Shown: positions 30,117-39,792 of the stretch, one piece after another
Numbering within the stretch: the first letter of the stretch is position 1
Layout of the letters: the number at the start of each line of letters is the position of its first letter
DNA from: an uncultured Gammaproteobacteria bacterium
GTDB lineage: Bacteria > Pseudomonadota > Gammaproteobacteria > Steroidobacterales > UBA11654
NCBI GenBank assembly: GCA_937801655.1
Contig: CALMWC010000010.1
Coordinates: 111,136 to 175,135, forward strand
Length of the DNA: 64,000 bases
Direction: 5' to 3'
Translations under genes and position numbers: made by a program
The notes under the pieces: model-generated
Seen by the model: only the letters and a program-made list of their open reading frames with translations
Databases searched by the model: none
Told to the model about the DNA's origin: nothing

Positions 30117-30545
30117 ATGAAAACATTTTCTGCAAAAAATGAAGAAGTTGTTAGAGGTTGGTTCCTAGTGGATGCCAATAATAAAACTTTGGGCAGATTG
30201 TCTACGGAAATTGCTTCTAGATTAAGAGGTAAGCACAAGCCTATTTTTACACCACATGTGGATACCGGTGATTATATTGTGGTTATAAATGCCTCTAAAA
30301 TTAGGGTTACTGGCAATAAGATGAAAGATAAGATGTATTATAAACATACTGGCTATATTGGAAATCTAAAATCAGCAAACCTTTCAACTATGTTGGAAAA
30401 AAGTCCAGAGAAAGTTTTAATGAAATCCGTTCGTGGTATGTTGCCAAAAAATAAACTTGGTAATGTTATGATAAAAAAATTAAGAATATTTTCAGGATCA
30501 GAGCATACTCATGATGCTCAACAACCAGAACTACTAGAGATTTAA
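30117..30545 (+). CDS. rplM: 50S ribosomal protein L13
   Basis: uL13, 142 residues, the E. coli length. [31 protein letters not shown], quoted here as [14 protein letters not shown] and [13 protein letters not shown], is canonical, as is [20 protein letters not shown]. Forms the standard two-gene operon with rpsI 6 bases downstream. Confidence 0.98.
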   Translation: MKTFSAKNEEVVRGWFLVDANNKTLGRLSTEIASRLRGKHKPIFTPHVDTGDYIVVINASKIRVTGNKMKDKMYYKHTGYIGNLKSANLSTMLEKSPEKVLMKSVRGMLPKNKLGNVMIKKLRIFSGSEHTHDAQQPELLEI

Positions 30546-30551
30546 ATACTT

Positions 30552-30944
30552 ATGGCATCAGAAATACATTACGGAACCGGAAGGAGAAAAACTTCAACAG
30601 CTCGTGTCTTTATTCAAAAAGGAAAAGGCAATATAGTTGTTAATAAAAAACCTATTGATGAATTCTTTGACAGAGAGACTGCTAGAATGATTGTTCGTCA
30701 ACCACTAGAGCATACTGATTTATTAGATAAAATTGATGTTATTGCAACTGTTAAAGGTGGTGGTGGAAGCGGTCAAGCTGGAGCCATCAGACATGGACTC
30801 AGTCGTGCACTTTTGAGTTATGACGAAAATTTACGACTTTCTTTAAGAGAGCGTGGATTTCTAACTCGAGACGCTAGAAAAGTGGAACGAAAAAAAGTTG
30901 GTTTAAAAAAGGCAAGAAAGGCTACACAGTTCTCAAAACGTTAG
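30552..30944 (+). CDS. rpsI: 30S ribosomal protein S9
   Basis: uS9, 130 residues. [18 protein letters not shown] at the N-terminus and the lysine/arginine-rich tail ending QFSKR, which reaches into the P site, are both present. The petABC/sspA genes that often follow rpsI are absent; an aldo-keto reductase on the other strand ends 5 bases away. Confidence 0.98.
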   Translation: MASEIHYGTGRRKTSTARVFIQKGKGNIVVNKKPIDEFFDRETARMIVRQPLEHTDLLDKIDVIATVKGGGGSGQAGAIRHGLSRALLSYDENLRLSLRERGFLTRDARKVERKKVGLKKARKATQFSKR

Positions 30945-30949
30945 ATTCA

Positions 30950-31855
30950 TTATATGTCCAACATTTTCTTTTGAAGGCTTATGCCTGGAATGGGCGTATA
31001 ACCACCTTCTGCATTATCAATCATATTCTTAGGCTTAGATGTAGCAGGAATAATATTTGTTACTGCCGGATTGGCTAATATAAATTTTAAAAAATATTGG
31101 GCCCAACTATTAATATTATATTCTTTAGTCCAATTGGGCAGTTTCTTATTTTTTACTTCTTTGAATAGTTTTCCTCTCATAAAAGGTCGATTGATTATGG
31201 TTGCTATACCTTTGTCTTGGCATAAAGGTAATAATGTCTTTTCAGATTCTCTCTCTCCTAACGAGTAATTAAATTGAGCAAAATCAATGGGTTCTTTTCT
31301 TATGATGTCTTCCATAGCCTCAAATGCACTCGCTTTATAATGGGTTATACCGATATAGTTAATTCTTCCTTTTTCTTTCAAAGCCCTTAAAGTTTTAATG
31401 TGGGTCTTCCAATCTCTTAGATTATGGATCTGTATTAGATCTATTATGGGGACATTCATTTTTTCAAAGGATGAGTTAATTTGTGTTACTCCTTCATTAT
31501 TGCCATCTATCCATACTTTAGTTGCAAGAAATAATGGATCCTTCAGGTTGAGATCTTTAGAGATAATTCCTGTTATTTCTTCAGCCATTCCATACATTGG
31601 AGAAGTATCTACCATAGTCCCACCATGCGATAATAGTATTTCCAATATTTGTTTTCTAATTTCCAGTAATGCCTTGTTCGGCTTAAAATCGAATACTCTG
31701 GAGGTTCCTAATCCGACAACTGGTAACAATTTTCCAGAAGATGGAATCATTCTTCTTTCCATTAATTCTGTTGAATGAAGCAAGCTAACTTTAGTGGAAG
31801 CTGCAATAGGGGATAAGCCAATAATTCGTAGAAGTCCTCTTTTGGAAATTTTCAT
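30950..31855 (-). CDS. aldo/keto reductase family protein with N-terminal signal-like segment
   Basis: 301 residues with an AKR TIM barrel: LPVVGLGTSRVF, the catalytic Asp/Tyr pair in VDTSPMYGMAEE, Lys in FLATKVWID and the active-site His in LIQIHNLRDW. NADPH-binding features near the C-terminus (NIIPATSKPKNMIDNA) are kept. The first 35 residues (MKISKRGLLRIIGLSPIAAS) resemble a signal peptide with basic start but without a clear twin-Arg motif; similar exported AKRs are known. Substrate unknown. Overlaps rpiA by 4 bases in the same operon. Confidence 0.82.
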   Translation of the reverse strand: MKISKRGLLRIIGLSPIAASTKVSLLHSTELMERRMIPSSGKLLPVVGLGTSRVFDFKPNKALLEIRKQILEILLSHGGTMVDTSPMYGMAEEITGIISKDLNLKDPLFLATKVWIDGNNEGVTQINSSFEKMNVPIIDLIQIHNLRDWKTHIKTLRALKEKGRINYIGITHYKASAFEAMEDIIRKEPIDFAQFNYSLGERESEKTLLPLCQDKGIATIINRPFMRGKLFKEVKNKKLPNWTKEYNINSWAQYFLKFILANPAVTNIIPATSKPKNMIDNAEGGYTPIPGISLQKKMLDI

Positions 31856-32514
31856 TCTTTGTTATATTTTTTTATCTCTTGATCCTTACCTAATATTAAT
31901 AAATCTGCAGACCTTAATGAAAAGATTCCATTGGTTACCACACCGGCTATATTATTTATTTTCTTTTCTAAATCAGGTGGATTTAAGATCTTGAGATTAT
32001 GAACATCAAGGATAATATTCCCATTATCTGTAATAAAATCATGCCTGAGTTCAGCTTGACCCCCTAGAATTGCTAACTCTCTAGCAACTAAAGATTTGGC
32101 CATCGGTATAACTTCAATTGGCAAAGGAAATTTACCTAGAATATCAACTAGTTTAGAACTATGTGCAATACATATTATCTTTTGGGAAGCGTTAGCAATA
32201 ATTTTTTCCCTAGTTAAAGCACCACCACCACCTTTGATCATATGTAAATGATGAGTAATCTCATCAGCACCATCAATATAAAGGTCTGGTTTGCCCACTG
32301 ATGAAAGTTCTTCCACTATAAATCCAGCACTTTTCAGTCTTTTTGTTGAGTCTACAGAGCTTGAAACGACTGATTTTATTTTATGCTTAACACGTTCAAG
32401 ATTTTCAATGAGATAGTTGACTGTAGATCCAGTTCCTACCCCTAATATGCAGTCATCTTTCACATAATCTAAGGATGCTATGGCTGCATTTTCTTTTTCA
32501 TGATCATTGCTCAT
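31852..32514 (-). CDS. rpiA: ribose-5-phosphate isomerase A
   Basis: Converts ribose-5-P and ribulose-5-P. 220 residues: LGVGTGSTVNYLIENL (phosphate loop), SSVDSTKRLKSAG, DLYIDGADEITHHLHMIKGGGGALTREKI (given in pieces: DGADEI, KGGGGALTREK) with the catalytic Asp, Glu and Lys. Adjacent to 5-FCL and overlapping the AKR gene; transcribed with both. Confidence 0.96.
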   Translation of the reverse strand: MSNDHEKENAAIASLDYVKDDCILGVGTGSTVNYLIENLERVKHKIKSVVSSSVDSTKRLKSAGFIVEELSSVGKPDLYIDGADEITHHLHMIKGGGGALTREKIIANASQKIICIAHSSKLVDILGKFPLPIEVIPMAKSLVARELAILGGQAELRHDFITDNGNIILDVHNLKILNPPDLEKKINNIAGVVTNGIFSLRSADLLILGKDQEIKKYNKE

Positions 32515-32517
32515 AGC

Positions 32518-33111
32518 TTATTCTGACACATCACTGTCTATATCTGAATGGTAGATTCTAGATTCAGTGAAAATTATGTCCAAGGGTATATCCCAAGGAT
32601 CGGGTTGTATGTGATTTTGCTTTTGAAAATCGTAAGCAACACCTACTAGAATTGGCTTTTTTTTATTATTGTTCAATTTCTTATTATCAAGTGTTCGATC
32701 GTAGAATCCTCCTCCCATACCAATACGATTCCCTATTGGATCAAAAGCAACTAATGGCATAAAAATTAGATCAAGCTCAAAGGCAGAAATTTGAGATTCT
32801 ATATCTACAATGGGTTCTGGAATTTGGAATCTATTATTTTTTAGATTAGAGGTATTTTTATACTCGCCAAATAATAATTTCTTTTTTTCTACAATTGGCA
32901 AATAAACTCTTTTATTCTCTTGCCAAAATATTTCGCATAATGGGTGGACATCTACTTCATTATTGACAGCATAATAAATACCGATTTTTGTTAATTCTTT
33001 AGAGAATTTAAAAGATCTGATTCTTTCTACTATGGCTTTAGAGGCCAAACTGAGTTCTTTTTCACTCAACTGAGATCTTTGTTCTTTAATAATGTTTCTA
33101 ATTTCTTTCAT
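32518..33111 (-). CDS. 5-formyltetrahydrofolate cyclo-ligase
   Basis: Converts 5-formyl-THF to 5,10-methenyl-THF, returning folate to the one-carbon pool. About 197 residues from the ATG at 33111 (MKEIRNIIKEQRSQLSEKEL); an upstream in-frame start would run into the 6S RNA and is not preferred. The family motif GNRIGMGGGFYDRTL near residue 140 binds ATP/folate, and YLPIVEKKKL is typical. The zapA-6S-ygfA order is a hallmark of gammaproteobacteria. Confidence 0.92.
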   Translation of the reverse strand: MKEIRNIIKEQRSQLSEKELSLASKAIVERIRSFKFSKELTKIGIYYAVNNEVDVHPLCEIFWQENKRVYLPIVEKKKLLFGEYKNTSNLKNNRFQIPEPIVDIESQISAFELDLIFMPLVAFDPIGNRIGMGGGFYDRTLDNKKLNNNKKKPILVGVAYDFQKQNHIQPDPWDIPLDIIFTESRIYHSDIDSDVSE

Positions 33112-33124
33112 TAGATTTTTAAGT

Positions 33125-33318
33125 GTTGAAAACCGTCCACAATGACGTAATTTATTGTTGCTCTCAGGCCAGAACAATTAAAGTGGGTTCAGGCGCATTG
33201 GAGCAGGCTTCCCAAAAGAGGTAATGCTCAAAGCCAATGCAGACATTGATCCCTATATATAAACTTAAGGGCCGAGAGTTCTTTAATAAAACTCGTTCAT
33301 TGCAGGCGGTCATCAGAT
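33125..33318 (-). ncRNA. ssrS: 6S RNA (SsrS) candidate
   Basis: A roughly 200-base gap between zapA and 5-FCL with no ORF support, exactly where ssrS lies in gammaproteobacteria. Read on the - strand it has the 6S feel: an opening GACCGCCTGCAATGAAC, an internal GAACTCTCGGCCCTTAAG, and a closing half with AAGCCTGCTCCAATGCGCC. It is visibly richer in G and C than the flanks, as structured RNAs are in AT-rich genomes. Ends are approximate and the secondary structure was not computed. 6S RNA mimics an open promoter and sequesters sigma70 polymerase. Confidence 0.6.
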
Positions 33319-33320
33319 TG

Positions 33321-33659
33321 TTATTGTAGCTTTAATTCTGTTTCAGAGTTAAGAGAATTCTTCACTTGTTTATTGATTCCTTCCAATCTCTTCTTAATTT
33401 CAATCATATCGAGTTCTGCATCATGTTCTGTTCTTATATTAGCAGCCATGTCCGAACTTCCATTGATTGCATCTCTTGCAATATTGAGAGCAGCCATAAC
33501 TGCAATTCTGTTGATGCTGAAAGCAGTTCCTTGAGATTTAATTTTTGTCATAGTTTCATCAACTAAGGTCGCAGCCTTGATCAGATATGTTTTTTCTTCA
33601 GGGGAACACTTGATGGTGAATTCTTCACCCATAATTGCAACAGTTACTTTTTCACTCAT
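33321..33659 (-). CDS. zapA: cell division protein ZapA
   Basis: FtsZ-ring stabiliser, 112 residues: N-terminal ZapA head (VTVAIMGEEFTIKCSPEEKTYLIKAATLVDE in part: IMGEEFTIKCSPEEKTYL) and a C-terminal coiled coil (HDAELDMIEIKKRLEGINKQV). Overlaps the upstream coiled-coil gene by 4 bases and precedes the 6S locus. Confidence 0.92.
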   Translation of the reverse strand: MSEKVTVAIMGEEFTIKCSPEEKTYLIKAATLVDETMTKIKSQGTAFSINRIAVMAALNIARDAINGSSDMAANIRTEHDAELDMIEIKKRLEGINKQVKNSLNSETELKLQ

Positions 33660-33922
33660 GCGCTATTTTCAATTTCATTTAAGCGATCTAAAATCATCTC
33701 GGCTTTGTTTTTAGCGAGACTATTCTTCTGTTTCATTTCTTTATAATCTTTAATTAAAACAGAATTCTTATCTTTAAGTGATTGATTTTCAAGATACATT
33801 TGGTCTTTTTCTTTAATGAGGTTTTCGATACGGTTTTCTAGGGAATCAATGGCAGATAAAACTTCATTTTCAGATATACTTTTCATATCTATAACTATAA
33901 TTTGATCCAATCCATCGGTCAA
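33656..33922 (-). CDS. short coiled-coil protein beside zapA (TIGR02449/ZapB-like)
   Basis: 88 residues, or about 76 from the internal ATG that yields MKSISENEVLSAIDSL. Nearly all of it is a predicted coiled coil with heptads of L/I and many K, E, N (IENLIKEKDQMYLENQSLKDKN). Small coiled-coil genes of this kind sit between ygfB and zapA in many gammaproteobacteria and likely act at the division ring; direct homology to ZapB is not clear. Divergent from ygfB by 47 bases. Confidence 0.75.
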   Translation of the reverse strand: MTDGLDQIIVIDMKSISENEVLSAIDSLENRIENLIKEKDQMYLENQSLKDKNSVLIKDYKEMKQKNSLAKNKAEMILDRLNEIENSA

Positions 33923-33969
33923 ATAAGCTTGAATATTTAATAAAAAATTACTTTAAACTATAATAAATA

Positions 33970-34515
33970 ATGGATTATAAAGACTTAGAAGCGCTCAGAA
34001 AAAGAGCCTCGGATTCAATGGATATTGCTGAATATCATGGCATTATCTGCTTGTATCTATCTTGCAACATTGATTCCTTTGACGACTTGCTACCCTCAGA
34101 AAAGAGTAACGATGAAAGCAATGACTCCATTCATATAATAGAGTTTAGAAATGCATTATTAAGTTTAATTGACAATACTTCCAATCAACTTAATTCCACT
34201 GAATTACCATTTTTATTATTGCTGCCCAATGACGATGAATCATTAGAAAAAAGAGCTACAGCATTGTCTTTATGGTGCCAAGGTTTTATTGATGGTTTGG
34301 GCCTAGTAATCTCTGAAAATACTGCTTCTTTAAGTGAATCCTCTGTGAGTTTATTAAATGAAATATTTGACGATTTTTCGCAAATCTCTACACTAACTCC
34401 CCATTCAGCTAAGAATGAAGAAGAGGAAGAGGAAGAGTTAGCTTTTATTGAACTGCTTGAGTATGTTCGAGTAAGTACAGAGTTAATTTTTGAAGAAACT
34501 AAAATAAAAATATGA
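33970..34515 (+). CDS. ygfB: YgfB / UPF0149 family protein
   Basis: 181 residues. HGIICLYLSCN near the start and SLWCQGFIDGLGLV near residue 105 are the UPF0149 signatures; a very acidic Glu-rich run (about seven consecutive Glu) precedes the C-terminal LAFIELLEYVRVSTELIFEE. Function not well settled; in Pseudomonas YgfB affects transcription of a cell-wall amidase. Overlaps pepP by 4 bases, as in E. coli. Confidence 0.9.
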   Translation: MDYKDLEALRKRASDSMDIAEYHGIICLYLSCNIDSFDDLLPSEKSNDESNDSIHIIEFRNALLSLIDNTSNQLNSTELPFLLLLPNDDESLEKRATALSLWCQGFIDGLGLVISENTASLSESSVSLLNEIFDDFSQISTLTPHSAKNEEEEEEELAFIELLEYVRVSTELIFEETKIKI

Positions 34516-35822
34516 ACAATTTAGAATTTAAATCAAGAAGAAATAAACTTGCTAAGGCTATTGGTAAAAATGGCGTTGCAATTGTTGCTACTGCTGATTT
34601 AAGCACGAGAACCAATGACACTCATTATCCATTTCGTTCTAATAGTGATTTTTATTATTTTACTGGTTTTTTAGAACCCAATGCCTTAATGCTTTTAGCT
34701 CCTGGACGCCCAGAAGGGGAATTCATTTTATGTGTACGACCTAAAAATCCATTAATGGAGACTTGGGAAGGGCATATGGAAGGGTTGAGTGGAGTGATTA
34801 AAAATTATAATGCTGATCAGTCTTTTGATATAGCAAATATTGATAATGTTTTAAAAGATCTTTTGCATGGCCGGGAAAGAGTGTTTTACTCCATTGGCAA
34901 ACATAAAAATTATGATGATAAGGTGACAGAAGCATTCAAAACCCTGAGAGAGAGCCAACGACAAGGTGGAGTGGTTCCCAATGAAATTGTTTCTGTAGAT
35001 ACAATTATTCATGACATGAGGCAGATTAAATCAAGAAAAGAGATACAGCTTATGAAGCAGGCAGCTCGCATTGGAGTTGAGGCACATCTAAGGGTAATGA
35101 ATGAATGCAAACCGAGTGTTTATGAATATCAGATAGAAGCATCCATTAATCATCAATTTGGTCAATATGGAACAGTGCCTTCATACAATAGCATTGTGGC
35201 ATCTGGCGATAATGCTTGCACACTCCATTATGTTGAGAATCAATCAATAATGAAGGAAGGGGATTTACTATTAACAGATGCTGGTTGTGAATATCAAATG
35301 TATGCATCCGATATCACCAGAACAATTCCAGTCTCTGGCCAATTTACTAAAGAACAGAAAGCTATTTATTCAATCGTTCTAGAGGCTCAGAAAAGCGTTA
35401 TTTCTTCTGTAAAACCAGGGCAAACTTTTGAAAAGATGCAAAAGAATTGCATTGAGATCATCACAAGAGGTTTAAAAAAATTGGGCATACTCAAAGGAAG
35501 TGTATCGAAGTTAATTAAAGAAGAATCTTATAAAGATTTTTATATGCATGGAATAGGGCATTGGTTGGGAATTGATGTACATGATGTTGGTTCTTATGTA
35601 GATAAGAAAGGCAAGTCCAAACCATTTGCTCCTGGAATGGTGATTACTGTTGAACCTGGGATTTATATCTCCAAGAAGACAAAAGCCATCGATAAGAAAT
35701 GGAAAGGAATTGGCATTAGAATTGAGGATGATGTTTTGGTAACACCATCGGGCTGTGAGGTTTTATCTAGAGACCTGCCAAAAGACATTGATGCCATCGA
35801 AGCCATAATGGCTAGTAAGTAA
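34512..35822 (+). CDS. pepP: Xaa-Pro aminopeptidase
   Basis: Removes N-terminal residues preceding proline. 436 residues in a pita-bread fold. Dinuclear metal ligands are visible: Asp in TDAGCEYQMYASDITRTIPV, His in MHGIGHWLGIDVHDVG, Glu in TVEPGIYIS and Glu in GIRIEDDVLVT. N-terminal domain starts with SRRNKLAKAIG. Forms an operon with ygfB; the PfkB kinase follows after 17 bases. Confidence 0.96.
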   Translation: MNNLEFKSRRNKLAKAIGKNGVAIVATADLSTRTNDTHYPFRSNSDFYYFTGFLEPNALMLLAPGRPEGEFILCVRPKNPLMETWEGHMEGLSGVIKNYNADQSFDIANIDNVLKDLLHGRERVFYSIGKHKNYDDKVTEAFKTLRESQRQGGVVPNEIVSVDTIIHDMRQIKSRKEIQLMKQAARIGVEAHLRVMNECKPSVYEYQIEASINHQFGQYGTVPSYNSIVASGDNACTLHYVENQSIMKEGDLLLTDAGCEYQMYASDITRTIPVSGQFTKEQKAIYSIVLEAQKSVISSVKPGQTFEKMQKNCIEIITRGLKKLGILKGSVSKLIKEESYKDFYMHGIGHWLGIDVHDVGSYVDKKGKSKPFAPGMVITVEPGIYISKKTKAIDKKWKGIGIRIEDDVLVTPSGCEVLSRDLPKDIDAIEAIMASK

Positions 35823-35839
35823 TAAAAAAGGAATTAATC

Positions 35840-36748
35840 ATGTCAATAATAGTTTGTGGTTCAGTGGCTTACGATAACTTAATGGAATTTGAAGGTAATT
35901 TTGGGGATTACATACTGCCGGATCAGATTCATATTCTTAGTGTTGCATTTACCGTGCCTAACTTAAGAAAAGAGTTTGGAGGTTGTGCTGGGAATATTGC
36001 ATATAACCTTAACCTTTTAGGGATGAATCCTATTATTAATGCCACAGTCGGTCAGGATTTTGATACTTACAAACAATGGCTTGTGGAGAATAATATTTCT
36101 ATTGAGTCCATTAAGGTTCTTGAGGACAAATACACTCCACAGTGTTTCATTACCACCGATGCTAATAATAATCAGCTGACTTCTTTTCACCCAGGTGCTA
36201 TGGACGAAGCTCACTTAAATCCAATACCGCACCGAGATGATATTGAGCTTGCAATCATAGCACCCGATGGAAAATTAGGAACCATTCAGCATGCTGAAGA
36301 ATTGAGTGAAAGAAATATCCCATTAATTTTTGATCCAGGCCAAGGGATAGGTTTGTTTAATAAAGAGGAAATTAGTAAATTGGTTTCCCTATCTGATTAT
36401 GTGGTTTTGAATGAATATGAGTCCACTTTATTGGCTGAGATTATGGGGCAAGGCATTGTTGATATAGCTTCAACATTGAAAGCCGCAATAGTCACCAAAG
36501 GTGCTAAAGGATCGGATATATTTGTTGATGGTGATTGCATTCATATTGAGCCGATCTCAGTAGAAAATGAAGCGGACCCAACAGGCTGTGGAGATGCTTA
36601 TAGAGCTGGATTAATTTATGGAATTGTTAATGGATTGCCTTGGGAAGAAACTGGAAAACTCAGTTCAATGATAGGAGCGATTAAAGTGAGTCATAATGGC
36701 ACTCAAAATCATACTTTTACTGCTCAGGAACTCTTGGAAAAGGTTTAA
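35840..36748 (+). CDS. PfkB-family sugar/nucleoside kinase (adenosine-kinase-like)
   Basis: 302 residues of the ribokinase fold: IVCGSVAYDNLMEF start, substrate-binding GGCAGNIAYNLNLLG near residue 52, and the C-terminal anion hole/catalytic base DPTGCGDAYRAGLIYG near 250. The FGDYILPDQIHILSVAF element is typical of the bacterial adenosine kinase-like branch. Substrate is inferred only. Ends overlapping the RND pump gene (convergent, 4 bases). Confidence 0.85.
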   Translation: MSIIVCGSVAYDNLMEFEGNFGDYILPDQIHILSVAFTVPNLRKEFGGCAGNIAYNLNLLGMNPIINATVGQDFDTYKQWLVENNISIESIKVLEDKYTPQCFITTDANNNQLTSFHPGAMDEAHLNPIPHRDDIELAIIAPDGKLGTIQHAEELSERNIPLIFDPGQGIGLFNKEEISKLVSLSDYVVLNEYESTLLAEIMGQGIVDIASTLKAAIVTKGAKGSDIFVDGDCIHIEPISVENEADPTGCGDAYRAGLIYGIVNGLPWEETGKLSSMIGAIKVSHNGTQNHTFTAQELLEKV

Positions 36749-39700
36749 ATCGAAGAGAATTTATTCTTTTCAGACCAAGAATAAATAATAGGCACCACGA
36801 TCAAACTTAAAAAAGTTGAACTGATCATTCCACCAACGACAGCAATGGCGAGCGGTTGACTTAATTCAGTACCAGCACCGATTCCGAGTGCTGGCATTAA
36901 CATGGCTAATATTAGTGTGAGTGTCGTCATCAAAATGGGTCTCAATCTCCTTGGGCAGGCCTCCATTAGTGCTTCATCAATACTGTATCCACTTTCTCTT
37001 TCTTGATTGGTTCTATCAATCAGTAGGATGGAATTCTTTGCCACCAAACCTGTAAGTAAGACTAGGCCAGTCATGGAGAATACATTGAGAGAGGAGCCCA
37101 CCAACCATAAACCAAAAGTGCCTCCAATGACCGCTAAGGGTTGTGAGACCATAATAATTAATGGCTGACTGAATGAATTAAATTGAGATGCAAGAACCAT
37201 ATAAACCAAGAGTAGACCGGTAAGAAAGGCGAAAAGCATTTGAGTACTGGTTCTTTTATATTCTTTTGCTCTTGCAAAAAACCCAACTTCATAACCTAGT
37301 GGTAGAGCCTCTATGGCAGCTGTTTCTATGATATCAATGGCTTCGCTGATTGGGACTGTTGGGTCACTATAAAAGTAGACACTATAACCCCTATTTAAAC
37401 GTGTAATCTCTGCAGGCCCCACATCTTCTTCAAAAGCTGCAACTGTATCCAATCTCACTAAATTATTATCTGGTGTTCTTAGGTATATTTTATTAAGGTC
37501 ACTGATCGCCATATCACGCTCTGCTTTCAGTCGAACCTTGTATCGCTCTCCATCGCCCACAGAATCATTATATCGAGCCACATCTATGCCCCCTGCAAAT
37601 ATATTAGCAGCCTCAGCCACAGTTCTGGTAGATAGGCCTAATTCTGATATTAATTCTCTATTAATATTGAGATTTACTTGAGGCAGATTCATTTCCAGAC
37701 TCGAATCAACATTACCCAATTGTGGTGATTCTTCTGCCTTAATTAAGAATTTTTGAACTGCAGACTCTAAAACGTTTAAATCAGGTCCAGAAATTGTAAA
37801 TTGCATTGCCTCACCTCTTGTACCAGAAGCGAAAGCAAAACTCGAAGGGAATGCTTTTACTCCTGGTATTTCTTTTAAGTCACTTCGAATCATTGGAATC
37901 ATATCGTACTGTTTTAGTTGTCTAATATTCCTTGGTTTTAACTTTACATAAATCACACCAACATTGACCGCTGCGCTTTCTATACCTGCTCCCATGACTG
38001 TAAAGAGTGATTCAATATCATCATATTCTTTGACTACTGATTCAACTTTTAAAAGACGATCATTAATGTACTCGAGACCGGTTCCAACTGGAGTTTTAAC
38101 TGTGATAATGAATTGACCTTCATCCTCTTCAGGAAAAAAACCGCCACCGAGTTGACCAAATAATAAAAGGGTTACTATAAGAATAGGCAGCCCAGATAAT
38201 AGAACATTTTTTTTATGCTCTAAGGACCAACGAATTAGTATTTGATATTGAAGTTCAACTTTTTTAAAGCTTTTATCAAATCTATTAAAAAGATTATTAG
38301 TGTTTTGTGTCGGCTTTAAAAATTTAGAACAGAGCATGGGTGTTAGTGTTAATGCTACAAAGGTTGAAACTATGACTCCAGTGGACACAACTATGCCAAA
38401 AGATTTAAAAAATCGTGCAGCGATACCTTCCATGAAAAAAACAACAGTAAATAAAGCAACCAATACAAGTGTGGATGCAACAATCGGAAGGAATACTTCA
38501 TTGGCTCCTTTTATACTCGCTCCATATCGGTCAGGATTAGATTTATTCATATTCAGGTGGCGTTGAGAATTTTCTAGAACAACAATCGCATCATCCACAA
38601 CAATACCTATCAATAGAAGGAGCCCTAACATCGTCATTGTATTGAGTGTTAATCCAAAGAGATACATGATAAAAATAGAACCAAACAAAGACACTGGTAT
38701 TGTTGCACTGACAATGGCCATCCCTGAGAAACTTCTTAAAAAAAGTAAAACAATCAATGCTGCAAATACTGCACCGATTATTAAATTTTGACCTAAACCA
38801 CTAATTAATGAATAAATATACTCACTGTCATCTTTTGCAATATCAATGTCTATGCCTTCAGGAAGGGAAGGTTTGATAATGGTTTCAATTCTTTCTTTGA
38901 CTCTCTCAACGATTTGTACAGTATTTTCGCCTCTAATTTTTGTTACACCAATTCCAATAGCGGGTTTTCCATTGAATCGTGCCATTTTTCTGAAATCCGA
39001 TACATCATCAGTAATTTCAGCAATATCATTCAATCGAATAGACCTACTTTGATCATATCCAATAATAATATTACCAACCTCTTTAGGACTATGAGATTCT
39101 AAATCAAGCTTGAGAAGGTCTTCTTTTTTATTATCTATAAGAAACCCACCTGATAGCTTGATATGTTCATTCTTAAAAGCAAAAACAATATCTTGTACTG
39201 TAATTCCGAAAGCACTCATTCGATCAAAATTTAAATTAACTCTGATATTTCTTTCTTGCTCGCCACCAATTCTTATACTCGCAACTCCATCTATGGTTTC
39301 CAATCTCTTTTTAATAGTATTTTTTGCATAAACACTTAGTTCTTGCAGAGTTCTATCACCTGTTAGCGAGAACCATATGATTGGAATTTCACCAGTTTCA
39401 ATTTTAGTAATGATCGGTGTTTTAGCATCTTCTGGAAGTTGATAGAGAATTTGATTGACCTTAGATTGAACATCATTGAATGCTACTTCCAGATCTTTTT
39501 CTAAAAAAAACTGAGCAAAAACATTAGATACTCCTGGTGCTGATCTAGATCGCACATCTTCAATACCTGGGATACTATTGACTGCTCCCTCAATAATATT
39601 AGTCACGCTTGAGTCAACAACATCAGGATTAGCACCTGGAAGTATAGTCGTTACCGAGATAAGTGAAAAATCAATATCAGGTGATCTATCTATAGATATT

Positions 39701-39792
39701 CTATTTACTGAGATAATACCAAATAGAATAATCAATAGGTTGAGCATTGCAGCAAATACATAACGTTTAACGGATATTTCTGCAATACTCAT
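36745..39792 (-). CDS. RND-family efflux permease (AcrB/MexF-like)
   Basis: 1015 residues: twelve membrane helices in the standard 1+5, 1+5 arrangement with two large periplasmic loops. The proton-relay pair is visible in GIVVDDAIVVLEN (about residue 405) and the opening ISVKRYVFAAMLNLLIILFG is the first helix. The periplasmic PGANPDVVDSSVTNIIEGAVN and GEIPIIWFSLTG fit hydrophobe/amphiphile exporters. Downstream of its adaptor with no gap, under a TetR gene, so the whole is a locally regulated efflux operon. No outer-membrane channel gene is present. Substrate unknown. Confidence 0.93.
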   Translation of the reverse strand: MSIAEISVKRYVFAAMLNLLIILFGIISVNRISIDRSPDIDFSLISVTTILPGANPDVVDSSVTNIIEGAVNSIPGIEDVRSRSAPGVSNVFAQFFLEKDLEVAFNDVQSKVNQILYQLPEDAKTPIITKIETGEIPIIWFSLTGDRTLQELSVYAKNTIKKRLETIDGVASIRIGGEQERNIRVNLNFDRMSAFGITVQDIVFAFKNEHIKLSGGFLIDNKKEDLLKLDLESHSPKEVGNIIIGYDQSRSIRLNDIAEITDDVSDFRKMARFNGKPAIGIGVTKIRGENTVQIVERVKERIETIIKPSLPEGIDIDIAKDDSEYIYSLISGLGQNLIIGAVFAALIVLLFLRSFSGMAIVSATIPVSLFGSIFIMYLFGLTLNTMTMLGLLLLIGIVVDDAIVVLENSQRHLNMNKSNPDRYGASIKGANEVFLPIVASTLVLVALFTVVFFMEGIAARFFKSFGIVVSTGVIVSTFVALTLTPMLCSKFLKPTQNTNNLFNRFDKSFKKVELQYQILIRWSLEHKKNVLLSGLPILIVTLLLFGQLGGGFFPEEDEGQFIITVKTPVGTGLEYINDRLLKVESVVKEYDDIESLFTVMGAGIESAAVNVGVIYVKLKPRNIRQLKQYDMIPMIRSDLKEIPGVKAFPSSFAFASGTRGEAMQFTISGPDLNVLESAVQKFLIKAEESPQLGNVDSSLEMNLPQVNLNINRELISELGLSTRTVAEAANIFAGGIDVARYNDSVGDGERYKVRLKAERDMAISDLNKIYLRTPDNNLVRLDTVAAFEEDVGPAEITRLNRGYSVYFYSDPTVPISEAIDIIETAAIEALPLGYEVGFFARAKEYKRTSTQMLFAFLTGLLLVYMVLASQFNSFSQPLIIMVSQPLAVIGGTFGLWLVGSSLNVFSMTGLVLLTGLVAKNSILLIDRTNQERESGYSIDEALMEACPRRLRPILMTTLTLILAMLMPALGIGAGTELSQPLAIAVVGGMISSTFLSLIVVPIIYSWSEKNKFSSI

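Noticed and set aside
33112..33177. N-terminal extension of 5-formyl-THF cyclo-ligase
   Set aside because: It would be encoded inside the presumed 6S RNA, and the family start matches the ATG at 33111.
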